DNA of 64,000 nt from Incurvaria masculella (GCA_946894095.1 OX335662.1:14092001-14156000); one strand, 5' to 3'; shown: positions 61,801-64,000, counted from the stretch's first letter. The notes: a model not told the origin generated them from the sequence alone. Numbers and translations are program-made.

Positions 61801-64000
61801 AAATACACACTCTGTGAAAATTTCAGCTGTCTATCTGTTACGGTTACTGAGATACAGCCATGTGACAGTCGGACGGACAGACGGACGGACGGACGGACAG
61901 CGGAGGATTAGTAATAGGGTTCCGTTTTCACCCTTTGGGTACGGAACCCTAACAAGAATACTATGTAACCGAAACAAATAGTACATATTTTTTATTCTAT
62001 TCTATTACCAGATGCGTCTTGCCCTATGGAAATGTATGCAGATGATGCAATGGGATTACTTATTAGATGTACCAAACGATTTCAAAGCAACAAAATTTAG
62101 TATTATAACTCCACGCTCACGAAGTTCCTGAGATCTCGACAAATGACTTGAATCACACTTGACCAACGGCCAGCGGGCGGACGAGCGGCCGACACCAATA
62201 CACTCACAATGTTTATACTACAAAATATGATTTTCTAGATTTTCGGTCTTTTTTCCATTTTTATATAAGAAACCATATCAAGTGTGATACATCACCGGAT
62301 TCTACACAAAATTTGCCACAATCCGGACTAATTACATTCAAGCAAACGTAATTTTTTGTAAACAAATGTGATAAATCTTTGAAATCTGAACATGCCAAAA
62401 AACATTTGATTTTTTTGCTATAAATTTTTGATATAAAAACCTATAACCACTGCATTGATAAATAGCTGAATATATTACAATTTCATTGATATAAAAAAAA
62501 TTACAATACTTACGTAATATTTTCGTCACTCATCCTTTTCAGCCGGCACAGAACCACGCGCGCAAACGTACCTCGGTCGACTGGCCAGCGAGACGAGCCG
62601 CGCGGATTTCAAAAAAATATTTTGTTTTACGAAGTTGCAGCTATTGGGTCGCGGTTTAGCCAATCAAAAGCGTCCTACACTCCTCAATCCATTTGAAAAA
62701 GCCAATCATAGACCAGTAAATCTATGCCCACACAAAAAATAGCCAATCAGCGCAGATAGCGGGAGCGCGGCAGAGGACGCCTATACGGCGTCGTTCGCGC
62801 TTTACGGGTTAACTCACGGTTGGTCATTGCGAGGGCTGTATAATAAACAGCAAAGGCAAGTACAAACCGTCTCCAGTTCTGGTGGGTTAAGGATGTAGAG
62901 TGTGTATAAAAAGACGAAAAGCTGTAGAGGAAGCGAAAGAAGTATGCTGTGATCTATTTATATGGCGCTCTATCATCTATGACTGCCCCTCCGGGGAAAC
63001 GGAGTAGTATTAATATTTTAAAACTTACGCGGGACATAACTATAATATTTAGTTTGATTACTAACCGCGTGTGTGAGGAACAGGACGTTCTGCTCCTCAC
63101 ACGCGCGGTAAGCCGTCAAACTAAACGGAGTAGTAGTTGAACTTTGGGGTAACATATTTATTTTAGTGCAGAGAGGGCCACCCAAATGTGGCGTACTTTT
63201 TTGGCCACCTGAAGGCCCAGTTGATGACTTGTCCATTGAATGTTTCAGTCCAACGCAACTTCATGCGTGCGATGTTCATTATATTCCTGGGGGTCGTGCC
63301 AGCGACGCTGCTGCTGCTGCTGCTGGCGTACTACTCGCGCCACAACCTGCTGCTGTGGTGGCGCCCTCGCAAACTGTACGTACACGCCGCCCGCCTCCGA
63401 CACTTCCTCACCTCCGCATTTAGACCCGACCAGGCACCCTCCAACGCTTCGCAGATTAAACGCTCCTTCCGTTTCCCAAGCACCAAACACATCAAGTTCA
63501 GCAACCCCAACCGACACCCCGACGCTACGTCCGGAACGCAAGATGAGACGCGTTTGAACTTGACGAGCGCCCGACACTTCGAGTTCATGAACAAGCCTAA
63601 CCCACACTCGGACGCTCCATCCGGATCGCAAGATAAGACGCGTTTGAACTTCACGAGCACCCGACACATCAAGTTCATGAACAATTCCATTCAGCTGGAA
63701 ACATTGCGGACGGTGGCGACCAAGAGGCACATTGAGATGCCGCTTGCCTCAAAGATTGAGTTCCGCGGTTTGGCTTCCACGACGAATGACGCTATTCATT
63801 TGAATTTGGCTGGAGATGGCCGATCTATTGCCAGTGAGTTAAAAGACAAACCCAATATAAATTCAAGCAAGATAGAGAAAATACACCATCCAAATTCAAC
63901 TATTCTGAATCTAAATAAAAATGTTGGGAGCACCAAAATGCCTTTGTACTCTACAGAAGTGAAACCAAACATAAATTTAAAGCCAACAGTCAAATCCAGA
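4757..64000 (+). CDS. transmembrane ADAM metalloprotease gene (ADAM12/meltrin/mind-meld type), 17 exons, open at right edge
   Basis: A membrane-anchored zinc metalloprotease of the adamalysin family, which acts at the cell surface in ectodomain shedding, adhesion or guidance. The exon model is 4757-4832, 33861-33946, 35875-36036, 38114-38249, 38499-38620, 41926-42075, 43165-43334, 45657-45805, 46302-46455, 46699-46876, 47415-47555, 53903-54018, 56119-56279, 58509-58606, 59033-59147, 59761-59856 and 63249-64000. Every junction has GT/AG ends and compatible phase, giving 954 codons without a stop. Domain order: signal peptide 1-25; prodomain to about 189 with Cys173 and RRRRR 185-189; metalloprotease from about 208, zinc site HEMGHNFGMEHD at 344-355, Met-turn CIM at 367-369; disintegrin from Cys414 with loop CDLPEYC 479-485; cysteine-rich 509-640; EGF-like about 655-690; transmembrane about 711-732; basic cytoplasmic tail. 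All catalytic residues are present, so it should be an active protease. The closest relatives I can name are fly mind-meld and meltrin and vertebrate ADAM12; I cannot decide orthology. Four exons are tandemly multiplied (see arrays). Confidence 0.92.
5285..5576 (+). repeat. lepidopteran (GGAC)n dispersed repeat, copy 1
   Basis: Begins ACCGGCCAAGTGCGAGTCGG and ends with TACGGAACCCTA. It contains a conserved core ending in GAGATACAGCCCTGTGACAG followed by a GACGGACGG tract. The middle carries a near-perfect 25-bp inverted duplication of the (GGAC)n part (5490-5543, loop about 4 bp). Seven other copies occur in this window. Confidence 0.85.
5996..6376 (+). mobile_element. TTAA-type MITE, rearranged copy
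   Basis: Starts TTAAGGTGGCCCAACCCG and matches the complete element at 23317-23855 over its first 60 bp. It then jumps to an inverted middle segment: the part around 6290-6375 is the reverse complement of about 23535-23620. No right terminal repeat is seen. The body is rearranged or deleted. Confidence 0.65.
6399..6500 (-). repeat. (GGAC)n dispersed repeat, copy 2, 5' fragment
   Basis: Reverse-strand remnant of the family's head: GCACTTGGCTGAATTTTT and ACGGAACCCTTCGTGTG blocks without the (GGAC)n part. Confidence 0.7.
7164..7324 (+). mobile_element. hairpin MITE (GGCCGAGTTAATCAATG family), copy 2
   Basis: Same layout and ends as the copy at 3756-3913, with only scattered substitutions, which implies recent activity or gene conversion. 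Confidence 0.75.
9143..9330 (+). repeat. SINE body copy
   Basis: Shares GTTTTCTATCCAGTT, GCATGGCATGGCACCTAAT and TGTATTGGGCTAATATGAC with the complete SINE copies at 24490-24895 and 40056-40436, and ends in an A-rich tail. Confidence 0.65.
10075..10977 (-). mobile_element. MITE, GGCGTTTACG-end family, split by about 550 bp of other sequence
   Basis: The left part (10075-10310) and right part (10858-10977) together correspond to one element in the orientation opposite to 3420-3753. The interval 10311-10857 is an insertion. It is GC-rich at 10650-10745, and I do not recognise it. Confidence 0.65.
12073..12364 (+). repeat. (GGAC)n dispersed repeat, copy 3
   Basis: Complete: degraded head (CCCAAGTTCGAGACGGACTC), core, four GGAC units, and a GGTACTGAACCCTA end. 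Confidence 0.85.
13107..13516 (+). repeat. (GGAC)n dispersed repeat, copy 4, with nested MITE
   Basis: Complete copy interrupted at about 13191-13290 by the small MITE also found at 2092-2199. This dates the MITE insertion after the repeat. Confidence 0.85.
13804..14616. mobile_element. palindromic element with arms of about 240 bp
   Basis: The left arm (about 13804-14050) and right arm (about 14375-14616) are inverted copies. ATGAAATCCGAAATG, TTAAGTTTGCAACATTT, CCGGAAGATAGAA, AAACAAATATTTAGAAA and GTGAATTTGCAACAATTT recur on the opposite strand in mirrored order. The AT-rich centre has no coding potential. It looks like a fold-back or long-TIR non-autonomous DNA transposon. Confidence 0.75.
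14736..15050 (-). repeat. (GGAC)n dispersed repeat, copy 5
   Basis: Reverse orientation: CGAACCCAAAGGGTGCCAACGG end, GTCCGTCTGTCACAGGGCTA, CAGAGTGTGTATTTAT, then GTACGGAACCC..GTGTGCGAGTCCGCAC head. Confidence 0.8.
15352..15725. mobile_element. inverted-repeat MITE with GGGAGGTCACGA ends
   Basis: Left arm 15352-15485 (TAAGGTAAATGGCTGAAGCT, GTCGGTCTGTCC, AAGTGGTTGCGTTA) and right arm about 15600-15725 in mirrored order. A partial second copy is at 28297-28415. Confidence 0.75.
16525..16733 (+). repeat. SINE body copy, ending at a (GGAC)n repeat
   Basis: Contains CATTCTATTGGATGAAAAG, GAAGTGGCAATGAAAAATCG and GAAGGTCCTGGCATGGCACC. Its 3' part is replaced by the (GGAC)n repeat starting at 16737. 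Confidence 0.65.
16737..16995 (+). repeat. (GGAC)n dispersed repeat, copy 6, 3' truncated
   Basis: Head and core as in the other copies. It stops after GCGGAGGCTTAGTAATA without the GGAACCCTA end. Confidence 0.8.
17085..17109 (+). repeat. (GT)n microsatellite
   Basis: Uninterrupted run of about 12 GT dinucleotides. Confidence 0.9.
17355..17800 (-). repeat. SINE body fragment next to a second dispersed repeat
   Basis: 17355-17530 is a diverged minus-strand SINE body (GAACTGGGTGCCACGCC, CACGGCTAC, ATGGAAAATACG). About 17540-17800 matches 23860-24115 in the opposite orientation, including AACTGCGCAGCCGTGGG and GACCCACCTTTTCATC. The sequence around 17840 (CCCTTGGTCGCCTCTTACGA) is a block I associate with insect retroelement 3' ends. 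Confidence 0.5.
17990..18900 (+). pseudogene. jockey-like non-LTR retrotransposon relic (reverse transcriptase)
   Basis: The frame from about 18035 reads ICINGLCNLN..ACKIVTFADDTVLIFSG, the RT block with catalytic FADD, then a typical EGLQEIKKWLNINMLTLNVKKT stretch (shown here only as a family pattern) and IELVGVIKYLDDILSWEDHL. A stop at 18417 and further stops and shifts to 18575 separate it from the distal C-terminal part, which is open to 18895. The 5' end (endonuclease and early RT) is absent. It is a dead, 5'-truncated LINE in intron 1. Confidence 0.8.
22355..22632 (-). mobile_element. MITE, GGCGTTTACG-end family
   Basis: Shares GAGTCCGAGTTTGATTTGAC, TACGTTGACGTTGCCGTTTA and AAGTAAAACCACAGAATAT with the family. 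Internally deleted relative to 3420-3753. Confidence 0.7.
22805..22875 (-). repeat. SINE body 3' fragment
   Basis: GTATGTAACCGGACATGGAT and GGCTAATATCAC..AGCCCAACACACT match the SINE 3' end in reverse orientation. Confidence 0.5.
23317..23855. mobile_element. TTAA-flanked MITE, complete
   Basis: TTAA followed by GGTGGCCCAACCCG at the left, and CGGGTTGGGCCACC followed by TTAA at the right, gives perfect inverted ends of at least 14 bp inside TTAA. TTAA duplication is a piggyBac hallmark. No transposase frame. Copy of 5996-6376. Confidence 0.8.
23860..24115 (-). repeat. dispersed repeat shared with 17540-17800 (inverted)
   Basis: GATGAAAAGGTGGGTCAGC, CCACGGCTGCGCAGTTGCTC and CATCTAGCGCCATG blocks match the plus-strand copy in reverse complement. 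Nature unknown, probably a retroelement tail. Confidence 0.55.
24490..24895 (-). repeat. full-length SINE with tRNA-like head
   Basis: Read on the minus strand: A-box-like TAGTGGCGCGGGG, B-box GGGTTCAAATGC, the linker GAGCTGCTCCATGGTTCGG, then a body with CCATCGCATTGGATGAA, GTCCGTGTTTTCCATCCAG, GGTCCTGGCATGGCACC and TGGTATTAGCCATCC, and an A-rich end. RNA polymerase III transcription is inferred from the boxes. The body is the same as in the 5S-headed copy at 40056-40436. Confidence 0.8.
24899..25005 (-). mobile_element. MITE fragment, GGCGTTTACG-end family
   Basis: GTCGGCGTAAATACGTTGAC and AATCGGTAGTCCGAGTTTGA blocks only. It abuts the SINE at 24895. Confidence 0.65.
25167..25200 (+). repeat. 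(TACC)n microsatellite
   Basis: About eight TACC units in a row. Confidence 0.85.
25462..25652 (+). mobile_element. MITE, GGCGTTTACG-end family, internally deleted
   Basis: Has both ends (GTCAGTCCGTGGCGTTTACG and GATTCAGGTGAGAACTCCGAC) and GATCGGTTTGGCGTAAACG, but lacks the central GTTGACGTTGCCG block. Confidence 0.7.
25674..25800. mobile_element. palindromic MITE, 127 bp
   Basis: GTCCGCTAATAGATAACTC at the left and GAGTTATCTATTAGTGGAC at the right, with the inverted similarity extending about 45 bp into each side (CGTTATGATAA / TTTCATAACG). Confidence 0.85.
26011..26148 (-). repeat. (GGAC)n dispersed repeat, copy 7, truncated and self-inverted
   Basis: Minus-strand 3' part, ending in a 14-bp inverted duplication of AGGGCTGTATCTCA around a 5-bp loop (26092-26124). 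This is a second case of an internal palindrome in this family. Confidence 0.75.
28297..28415 (+). mobile_element. MITE fragment related to 15352-15725
   Basis: CCGGGAGGTCACGATAAGG, AATGGCTGAATCTGGGTTCAC and TAAATAGGTCGGTCTGCC match the left arm of the element at 15352. Confidence 0.7.
28666..28785 (+). repeat. 10-bp minisatellite (CACGCCGCAC)n
   Basis: About 12 units with point variants (CACGCCGCTC, CACGCCGAAC, TACGCCGAAC). It opens overlapping frames on both strands that are not genes. Confidence 0.9.
29515..29640 (-). repeat. tRNA-like SINE head, minus strand
   Basis: Minus strand carries GTGGTAGCGGAAGC (A-box-like) and GGGTTCGATCC (B-box), then GAGCTCCATGGTACGGGATC, the linker of the SINE family. 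Confidence 0.6.
30630..30780 (+). repeat. SINE body copy
   Basis: GGGTTGGTACAATCGCATTGG, GAAGCGGAAATGAAAAAAA, TCCGTCCAGTTCAATGCGGC and GGCATGACACCTAATTCC match the family body. Confidence 0.65.
30890..31074 (+). repeat. 11-bp minisatellite (GCGAGAGCGGT)16
   Basis: Sixteen essentially identical units followed by a partial one. Because 11 is not a multiple of 3 and the unit lacks stops, it opens all frames on both strands; none is a gene. The lack of divergence implies recent expansion or homogenisation. Confidence 0.93.
31425..31620 (-). repeat. SINE fragment, minus strand, diverged
   Basis: GTGCGATGGTAACAAGTACC and GGGTTCCATGGAGTGACCCA resemble the reversed body/linker of the SINE family. 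Low similarity. Confidence 0.45.
32520..33110. mobile_element. lepidopteran dispersed element with a long hairpin
   Basis: 32525-32880 begins AACCGACTTCAAAAAAAGGAG and carries TTGTTACCTCATAACTTTTG, a block common in lepidopteran introns. 32891-33110 is a near-perfect inverted repeat: arms 32891-32980 and 33021-33110 (90 bp, ACCGACTTCA..GGTGTCAGCC against its reverse complement), loop 40 bp. Confidence 0.75.
33861..33946 (+). CDS. ADAM exon 2: prodomain, N-terminal part
   Basis: Acceptor TGTGTGTTGCAG and donor CAG|GTACAC. In phase with exon 1 it reads RGPSAEFRRHHVTVPLLHRA and a basic stretch to SASQ, of the HxVxVP..HR type seen at the start of ADAM prodomains. Short exon, placed by phase and by the neighbouring exon. 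Confidence 0.75.
34640..35425 (+). pseudogene. non-LTR retrotransposon relic (endonuclease-RT linker and start of RT)
   Basis: Frame 34651-35217 reads through KRQPWFNAEC, SHPTGSRRFWSLAKSV, SLPPLLQPDGSLAFSAKEKA and FRQGAVRRELFALD, the linker of a jockey-type LINE. A frameshift near 35217 is followed by KKCAPEFAPGLTRFYRTS, a second shift, then YRPIAITSLFCKVIERII, an early RT motif. It stops where the SINE fragment begins. Confidence 0.8.
35428..35545 (-). repeat. SINE body fragment inside the LINE
   Basis: GGACATGGATGGCTAATACC, CACCACATGGGAACTAGGTG and CTCGGCTACACGAAC match the reversed SINE 3' body. It separates the LINE RT part from its 3' end. Confidence 0.6.
35550..35695 (+). pseudogene. 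3' end of the same LINE, frameshifted
   Basis: Codons resembling RVGKQWNE..PRYFP, NLGSFK and GVKKHLAGRH occur in shifting frames and end at CAGCCCCCTTAAA. A similar tail block is seen near 36780-36810. Confidence 0.5.
35875..36036 (+). CDS. ADAM exon 3: prodomain
   Basis: Acceptor GTGTGTGTTGCAG, donor GGCCAG|GTTCGT, 54 codons in phase 0. Reads GELTVTLPLAGG..LDLRLSAELLPRGHTLAY..GERL, which matches the ADAM prodomain pattern (L.L..N..LLP..Y...Y). Strongly GC-biased third positions, unlike the surrounding intron. Confidence 0.88.
36037..38113 (+). other. ADAM intron 3
   Basis: About 950 bp of sequence with no clear content apart from a possible LINE tail (36735-36830), then the exon 4-derived tandem array up to the exon 4 acceptor. 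Confidence 0.7.
36986..38113 (+). repeat. exon 4-derived tandem array, 8 upstream copies of a 141-bp unit
   Basis: Units start at 36986 (diverged, with a deletion), 37127, 37268, 37409, 37550, 37691, 37832 and 37973, followed by the functional exon at 38114. The spacing is exactly 141 bp. Each unit is TTGTTGTGCAG or GTGTTGTGCAG (the exon 4 acceptor) plus exon 4 up to codons LLYI, then TAA and the next acceptor. The authentic 3' end (GAGCCGTCAG|GT) is missing in all of them. Two subtypes alternate irregularly: GACGGCCAACAG..ACTTG and GACGCCGAACAG..ACGTG. In the exon frame every unit ends in a stop and has no donor, so the copies are not usable exons. Long frames across the array on either strand are artefacts of 141 being a multiple of three. 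Confidence 0.95.
38114..38249 (+). CDS. ADAM exon 4: prodomain
   Basis: Last and only complete copy of the array. Acceptor TTGTTGTGCAG, donor CCGTCAG|GTGCGG, phase 0 in and phase 1 out. Reads GELCHYQGGVRG, LSTCRGLRGLLYDGEHLLYI and EPS, the conserved CxYQGxV..(S)LSTCxGLRGL motif of ADAM prodomains. The 3' end differs from the other copies (GAACATCTGCTC against CAACAGTTGCTC). Confidence 0.93.
38499..38620 (+). CDS. ADAM exon 5: end of prodomain, cysteine switch and furin site
   Basis: Acceptor GGCGCAG, donor GGTGGG|GTGAGC, phases 1 and 0. Reads HYVYRHEDATGERACGH, with Cys173 placed as the prodomain cysteine-switch residue, then RLRRRRRD, a strong furin-type cleavage site that would release the mature protease. 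Confidence 0.88.
39060..39890 (+). repeat. tandem duplication of about 440 bp carrying tRNA-like modules
   Basis: Two diverged units share GGGAACGTCTGTCCACATGC, CATACCATCACGCTAAATAT, GGGCTGAGCAATATCAATGA and a module with an A-box-like GATGGC(GC/AT)AG(G/C)GCG and a B-box AGGTTCGAATCCTGA, followed by T-rich runs (39390-39410, 39826-39846). The modules are at about 39298-39390 and 39738-39825. They do not fold into a good acceptor stem, so I call them tRNA-derived rather than tRNA genes. Confidence 0.65.
40056..40436 (+). repeat. SINE with 5S rRNA-derived head
   Basis: 40080-40133 reads CTCTCCGAAGTTAAGCAACG..GGTC..TTGGATGGGTGACC, the internal promoter (A box, intermediate element, C box) of 5S rRNA. 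After a linker it continues into the same body as the tRNA-headed SINE (GGGTTGGTACCATCGCATTG, GTCCGTGTTTTCCATCCAG, GGTCCTGGCATGGCACC, TGGTATTAGCCATCC) and ends in an 11-base A run. This matches the SINE3 class. Confidence 0.85.
40478..40572 (+). mobile_element. hairpin MITE (GGCCGAGTTAATCAATG family), copy 3, diverged
   Basis: CGGCTGAGTTAATCAATG, AAACACGTCACTTTTAGCGA and CAAAGTGACGTGTTTAATCA. The outer end GTGCACTCGGCCCT is absent. Confidence 0.65.
40771..40891. mobile_element. palindromic MITE, 121 bp
   Basis: GGGCCCATTCAGGTAAGAGT at the left against CTCTTACCTGATTGGGCC at the right, with further pairing (TTCGAGTTCG / CGAATTCGA). AT-rich centre. Confidence 0.85.
41926..42075 (+). CDS. ADAM exon 6: start of the metalloprotease domain
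   Basis: Acceptor TCGGTTGCAG, donor AACGCC|GTATGT, 50 codons in phase 0. Reads SRYVELALVVDHEGF, the first strand of adamalysins (RYVEL.(I/V)V.D), and a following helix ending ECKDIANIINA. Confidence 0.92.
42076..43164 (+). other. ADAM intron 6
   Basis: Contains a 360-bp MITE (42170-42529). The remaining sequence, 42530-43164, has nothing I recognise. Confidence 0.7.
42170..42529 (+). mobile_element. MITE with CATAGATAAATGATAGTA ends
   Basis: Left end CATAGATAAATGATAGTA and right end TACTATCCTTTGTCTATG are inverted repeats. A second copy in reverse orientation lies in intron 13 (56765-57135). Non-coding. Confidence 0.8.
43165..43334 (+). CDS. ADAM exon 7: metalloprotease domain
   Basis: Acceptor TGCACTACAG, donor TGAC|GTGAGT, phase 0 in and 2 out. 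Reads APLNIFVALVHVEVWTERDE, then TLNSFLKYRREVLLRHHRND and NAQLLT, aligned with PLNI.(I/V)(V)LVG(V/L)E(V/I)W and the DNAQL(I/V) motif of ADAMs. Its last 80 or so bases are the source of the downstream array. First copy and only one with a complete 5' end. Confidence 0.92.
43335..45500 (+). repeat. exon 7-derived tandem array, about 17 downstream copies (126/128-bp units)
   Basis: Each unit is about 85-87 nt from the 3' part of exon 7 (from GGCGACGACACT to CAGCTTCTGAC), its donor, and about 41 bp of intron (TATCTCAGTTTGC..CCTTTAGT(C/T)AACAG). Successive donor positions are 43335, 43461, 43589, 43715, 43843, 43969, 44095, 44221, 44349, 44475, 44601, 44729, 44855, 44981, 45109, 45235, 45361 and about 45490. 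Type A units (126 bp, AGTTAACAG, GACACTCAACAG) lack two exon bases. Type B units (128 bp, AGTCAACAG, GACACTCTCAACAG, CGCAAAGAC) do not. A/B patterns form higher-order repeats of 254 and 380 bp. GT is mutated to AT at 44729 and 45109. The normal splice is presumably from 43334 to 45657 with the array inside intron 7. Confidence 0.93.
45657..45805 (+). CDS. ADAM exon 8: metalloprotease domain with zinc-binding motif
   Basis: Acceptor TATTTGCAG, donor TTTTG|GTGAGG, phases 2 and 1. Reads GKALKGTMCTYEYSGGI, NHSETVGLVATTIAHEMGHN and F, so it contains the first two zinc histidines (344, 348) and the catalytic Glu345. The GT(M)C..SGGI(N) block before HExxH is typical of active ADAMs. Confidence 0.95.
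45806..46301 (+). other. ADAM intron 8
   Basis: Holds a short minus-strand SINE fragment (about 46035-46120: CCCGAAGGAATTAGGTTGCC, GGTTACATTGAAC). Otherwise nothing recognised. Confidence 0.6.
46302..46455 (+). CDS. ADAM exon 9: third zinc histidine, Met-turn, end of protease domain
   Basis: Acceptor CACGTGCAG, donor CTTCG|GTTAGT, phases 1 and 2. Reads GMEHDNEEDCKC, KKCIMSPSS, HWSSCSQQALALSFEHGLDY, CLR. It supplies His354 of the HExxHxxGxxHD site, the Met-turn (Met369) and the conserved WSSCS..(L)..(G)..(Y)CL ending. Confidence 0.94.
46456..46698 (+). other. ADAM intron 9
   Basis: 243 bp. Includes a 20-bp echo of exon 9 (GTGCATCATGTCACCGTC at 46503-46520), a fragmentary re-copy of coding sequence just after the exon. 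Confidence 0.6.
46699..46876 (+). CDS. ADAM exon 10: disintegrin domain, first half
   Basis: Reads NKPERLYDMPTCGNGFVEAG, EQCDCGGG, CCHADTCML, NATCATGACCDLT. This is the CGNG(F/V)VE.GE.CDCG..CC signature of disintegrin domains. Donor CTCACC|GTCAGT. The acceptor (ACACCAG at 46698) is chosen because it alone gives phase 2. It has a poor pyrimidine tract, and the better-looking TTGTAG at 46658 is out of frame. Confidence 0.82.
46877..47414 (+). other. ADAM intron 10
   Basis: AT-rich and featureless to about 47220. It then contains a partial extra copy of exon 11. Confidence 0.7.
47279..47389 (+). repeat. partial upstream duplicate of exon 11
   Basis: 111 bases nearly identical to the start of exon 11, preceded by the same GTGTGTGTGCAG acceptor, 136 bp upstream. 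It encodes CDLPEYCTGHWEICPDDVYK and then runs into a GTGTGT tract. A GT at 47391 would splice in phase 1, incompatible with exon 12, so it is not a valid alternative to exon 11. Confidence 0.9.
47415..47555 (+). CDS. ADAM exon 11: disintegrin domain, second half with disintegrin loop
   Basis: Acceptor GTGTGTGCAG, donor GGCCAG|GTACGA, 47 codons in phase 0. Reads GGECRAAVQECDLPEYCTGH, SEFCPDDVYKMDSLPCDNGQ. The integrin-loop position is QECDLPEYC, with no RGD, as in most ADAMs. Confidence 0.93.
50053..50656 (+). repeat. 123-bp minisatellite with 246-bp higher-order pattern
   Basis: About 4.9 units, each starting near TACTATAGCAAAATGTTTC and containing GTCTGCGCTCACGT, GGGGCAAAACAGACGT and CTCAAAACGGACGTATGATC. 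Alternate units differ (TCAGTTTTGG..GTGATCGC against TAAGTTTTGG..GTACTCGC), giving a 246-bp dimer. 123 is a multiple of 3 and stops are rare, so it simulates a 210-codon gene. It sits between the left end and the transposase start. Confidence 0.9.
50839..52721 (+). pseudogene. transposase, DD82E type, frameshifted and interrupted
   Basis: Segments: ATG at 50839 with a basic PPKKRKQRALSD region; a frame change near 51060 into AQILGTSKTSIYKVLKEIKE (helix-turn-helix), ending at a donor-like AAAG|GTAAGA (51309); from about 51620 NDLPNFSLTTMRGILKYLNF to GVPIYYEDESWVND (first Asp), ending at a GATG|GTAAAT donor-like site; from about 52047 KKAWIDLTVQTPRQAFLEGL, then VVVMDNAPYHS (second Asp) and LPPYHCELNPIELVWAQVKG (Glu), stop at 52721. 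Between the second Asp and the Glu there are 82 residues. The first gap cannot be closed in frame with the visible splice sites and the second lacks a clear AG, so the copy is probably inactive. Family: IS630-Tc1-mariner superfamily, DD82E/Sailor. Confidence 0.85.
53215..53372 (+). repeat. LINE 3' end with (AATC)n tail
   Basis: GGTCGGCTGGAAGAAATCTC, GGGATAAGCCCGCCTTTG and AATAAAGAATTTTCAATCAA match the common insect CR1-like LINE 3' terminus, ending in tandem AATC units. Inserted within the DD82E element. Confidence 0.7.
53903..54018 (+). CDS. ADAM exon 12: cysteine-rich domain
   Basis: Acceptor ATTTGACAG, donor ACCCG|GTGAGT, phases 0 and 2. Reads AWCAAGSCRSHTDQCRLLWG, SHEKCYAINRNGTR, matching the (Y)C..G.C.TH..QC..LWG pattern after the disintegrin domain. 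Its tail NGT is a possible N-glycosylation site. Confidence 0.92.
54149..56118 (+). repeat. exon 13-derived tandem array, 11 upstream copies (about 179-bp units)
   Basis: Copies begin at 54149, 54329, 54509, 54688, 54867, 55045, 55222, 55401, 55580, 55760 and 55940, then the functional exon at 56119. A unit is exon 13 without its last bases, fused to the intron 3' end (CATGCCAGTGTGTTTGTGTG..CAG). Variants: acceptor CGGCAGGCACGG in copies 1, 5, 8, 10 and 12 (TCTGCAGGC in 2), CGGCAGCACGG in 3, 6, 7 and 11, CGGCAACACGG in 4 and 9. Copies 2 and 3 have an in-frame TAA (GTGGACTAAG), and 6 and 7 have a 2-base deletion (GACTGTGGCG). The cysteine-rich frame from HGNC to FGVD stays open in every copy, but only the last copy has a donor. 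Confidence 0.94.
56119..56279 (+). CDS. ADAM exon 13: cysteine-rich domain
   Basis: Acceptor GTGTCGGCAG, donor TTGACG|GTGAGG, phases 2 and 1. Reads HGNCGYDRLSMRYERCDMEH, AMCGMLHCRHLNEQLEFGVD, SVALQSHTFINIDG, the GNCG....(C)...(C)G.(L/I)(H/Q)C block of ADAMs. It is the twelfth and only complete copy; the 3' end CTTCATTAACATTGACG is unique to it. Confidence 0.92.
56765..57135 (-). mobile_element. MITE with CATAGACAAAGGATAGTA end, second copy
   Basis: Reverse-complement copy of 42170-42529. Shared blocks include CTAGGCAGGCATGAT, AAATTAAGTAATGGCATTGT and CACTTGTAT. The right end is more diverged. Confidence 0.75.
57222..58167. mobile_element. non-autonomous DNA transposon with CAGCGGGAGCACAAAT ends
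   Basis: CAGCGGGAGCACAAAT at 57222-57237 and its perfect reverse complement at 58152-58167. Subterminal GACACTTGTCG is also inverted at 58092-58102. No transposase frame. Superfamily undetermined, and I see no clear target duplication. Confidence 0.8.
58509..58606 (+). CDS. ADAM exon 14: end of cysteine-rich domain
   Basis: Acceptor TGTGCCAG, donor AACAAG|GTAACC, phases 1 and 0. Reads TIIPCRTALVDLGIDVIDPG, LVPDGAKCGPNK, the (C)R.......DPGLV..GTKC motif of ADAMs. Confidence 0.92.
58607..59032 (+). other. ADAM intron 14
   Basis: 426 bp. No repeat or gene recognised. Confidence 0.6.
59033..59147 (+). CDS. ADAM exon 15: cysteine-rich to EGF-like module
   Basis: Acceptor GTTGTGCAG, donor CACTGG|GTGAGT, phases 0 and 1. 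Reads MCLGRRCMGVESV, SDCPSDCSGHGLCNSLG. The last part is the start of the membrane-proximal EGF-like module (C..(C)(S/H)G.G.C(N)). Confidence 0.92.
59148..59760 (+). other. ADAM intron 15
   Basis: Begins with a short plus-strand SINE fragment (59160-59242: CAGTTCAATGTAGCCGAGCA, GGTCCTGGCATGGCATCTAG). The rest shows nothing specific. Confidence 0.65.
59761..59856 (+). CDS. ADAM exon 16: end of EGF-like module and stalk
   Basis: Acceptor CGGTTGCAG, donor CCAACG|GTACGT, phase 1 to 1. Reads HCHCERGFAPPLCALPGHGG, SLDSGPAADPN, equal to the (H)C.(C)..G(W/F).PP.C...G.GGS.DSGP stretch before the transmembrane helix in ADAM12-type proteins. Confidence 0.93.
60209..62812. mobile_element. piggyBac-like non-autonomous element, 2.6 kb
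   Basis: TTAA at 60209-60212 and 62809-62812. The internal ends are inverted repeats: left CCTTTAGAGCGCGAACGACG, right (reverse strand) CCCGTAAAGCGCGAACGACG, followed by shared GGCGTCCT and CCGCGCTCCCG. TTAA targets and CCC-type termini are characteristic of piggyBac. I see no transposase. The interior is AT-rich, and a (GGAC)n repeat is nested at 61649-61952. Confidence 0.78.
61649..61952 (+). repeat. (GGAC)n dispersed repeat, copy 8
   Basis: Complete copy from ACCGGCCAAGTGCGAGCCGG to TACGGAACCCTA, inserted inside the piggyBac-like element. Confidence 0.88.
63052..63122. repeat. strong hairpin before the last visible exon
   Basis: AGTTTGATTACTAACCGCG..TGAGGAACAG is followed after a 6-base loop by CTGCTCCTCACACGCGCGG..GTCAAACT, giving an imperfect stem of about 32 bp. 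It may be a small palindromic MITE or a structured intronic RNA. Confidence 0.7.
63249..64000 (+). CDS. ADAM exon 17: transmembrane helix and cytoplasmic tail (open at window end)
   Basis: Acceptor TGTTTCAG, phase 1, open for 250 codons to the right edge. Begins NFMRAMFIIFLGVVPATLLL, LLLAYY, a single-pass helix at about residues 711-732, then a basic juxtamembrane stretch. Residues from about 780 contain a threefold repeat of 29-30 residues (starts 63479, 63566, 63656; STKHIKF, SARHFEF, STRHIKF, each followed at distance by TRLNxT). The rest is Lys/Asn/Ser-rich and I recognise no motif. The stop codon lies beyond the window. A GTACGT at 63377 is a possible alternative donor. Confidence 0.85.
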
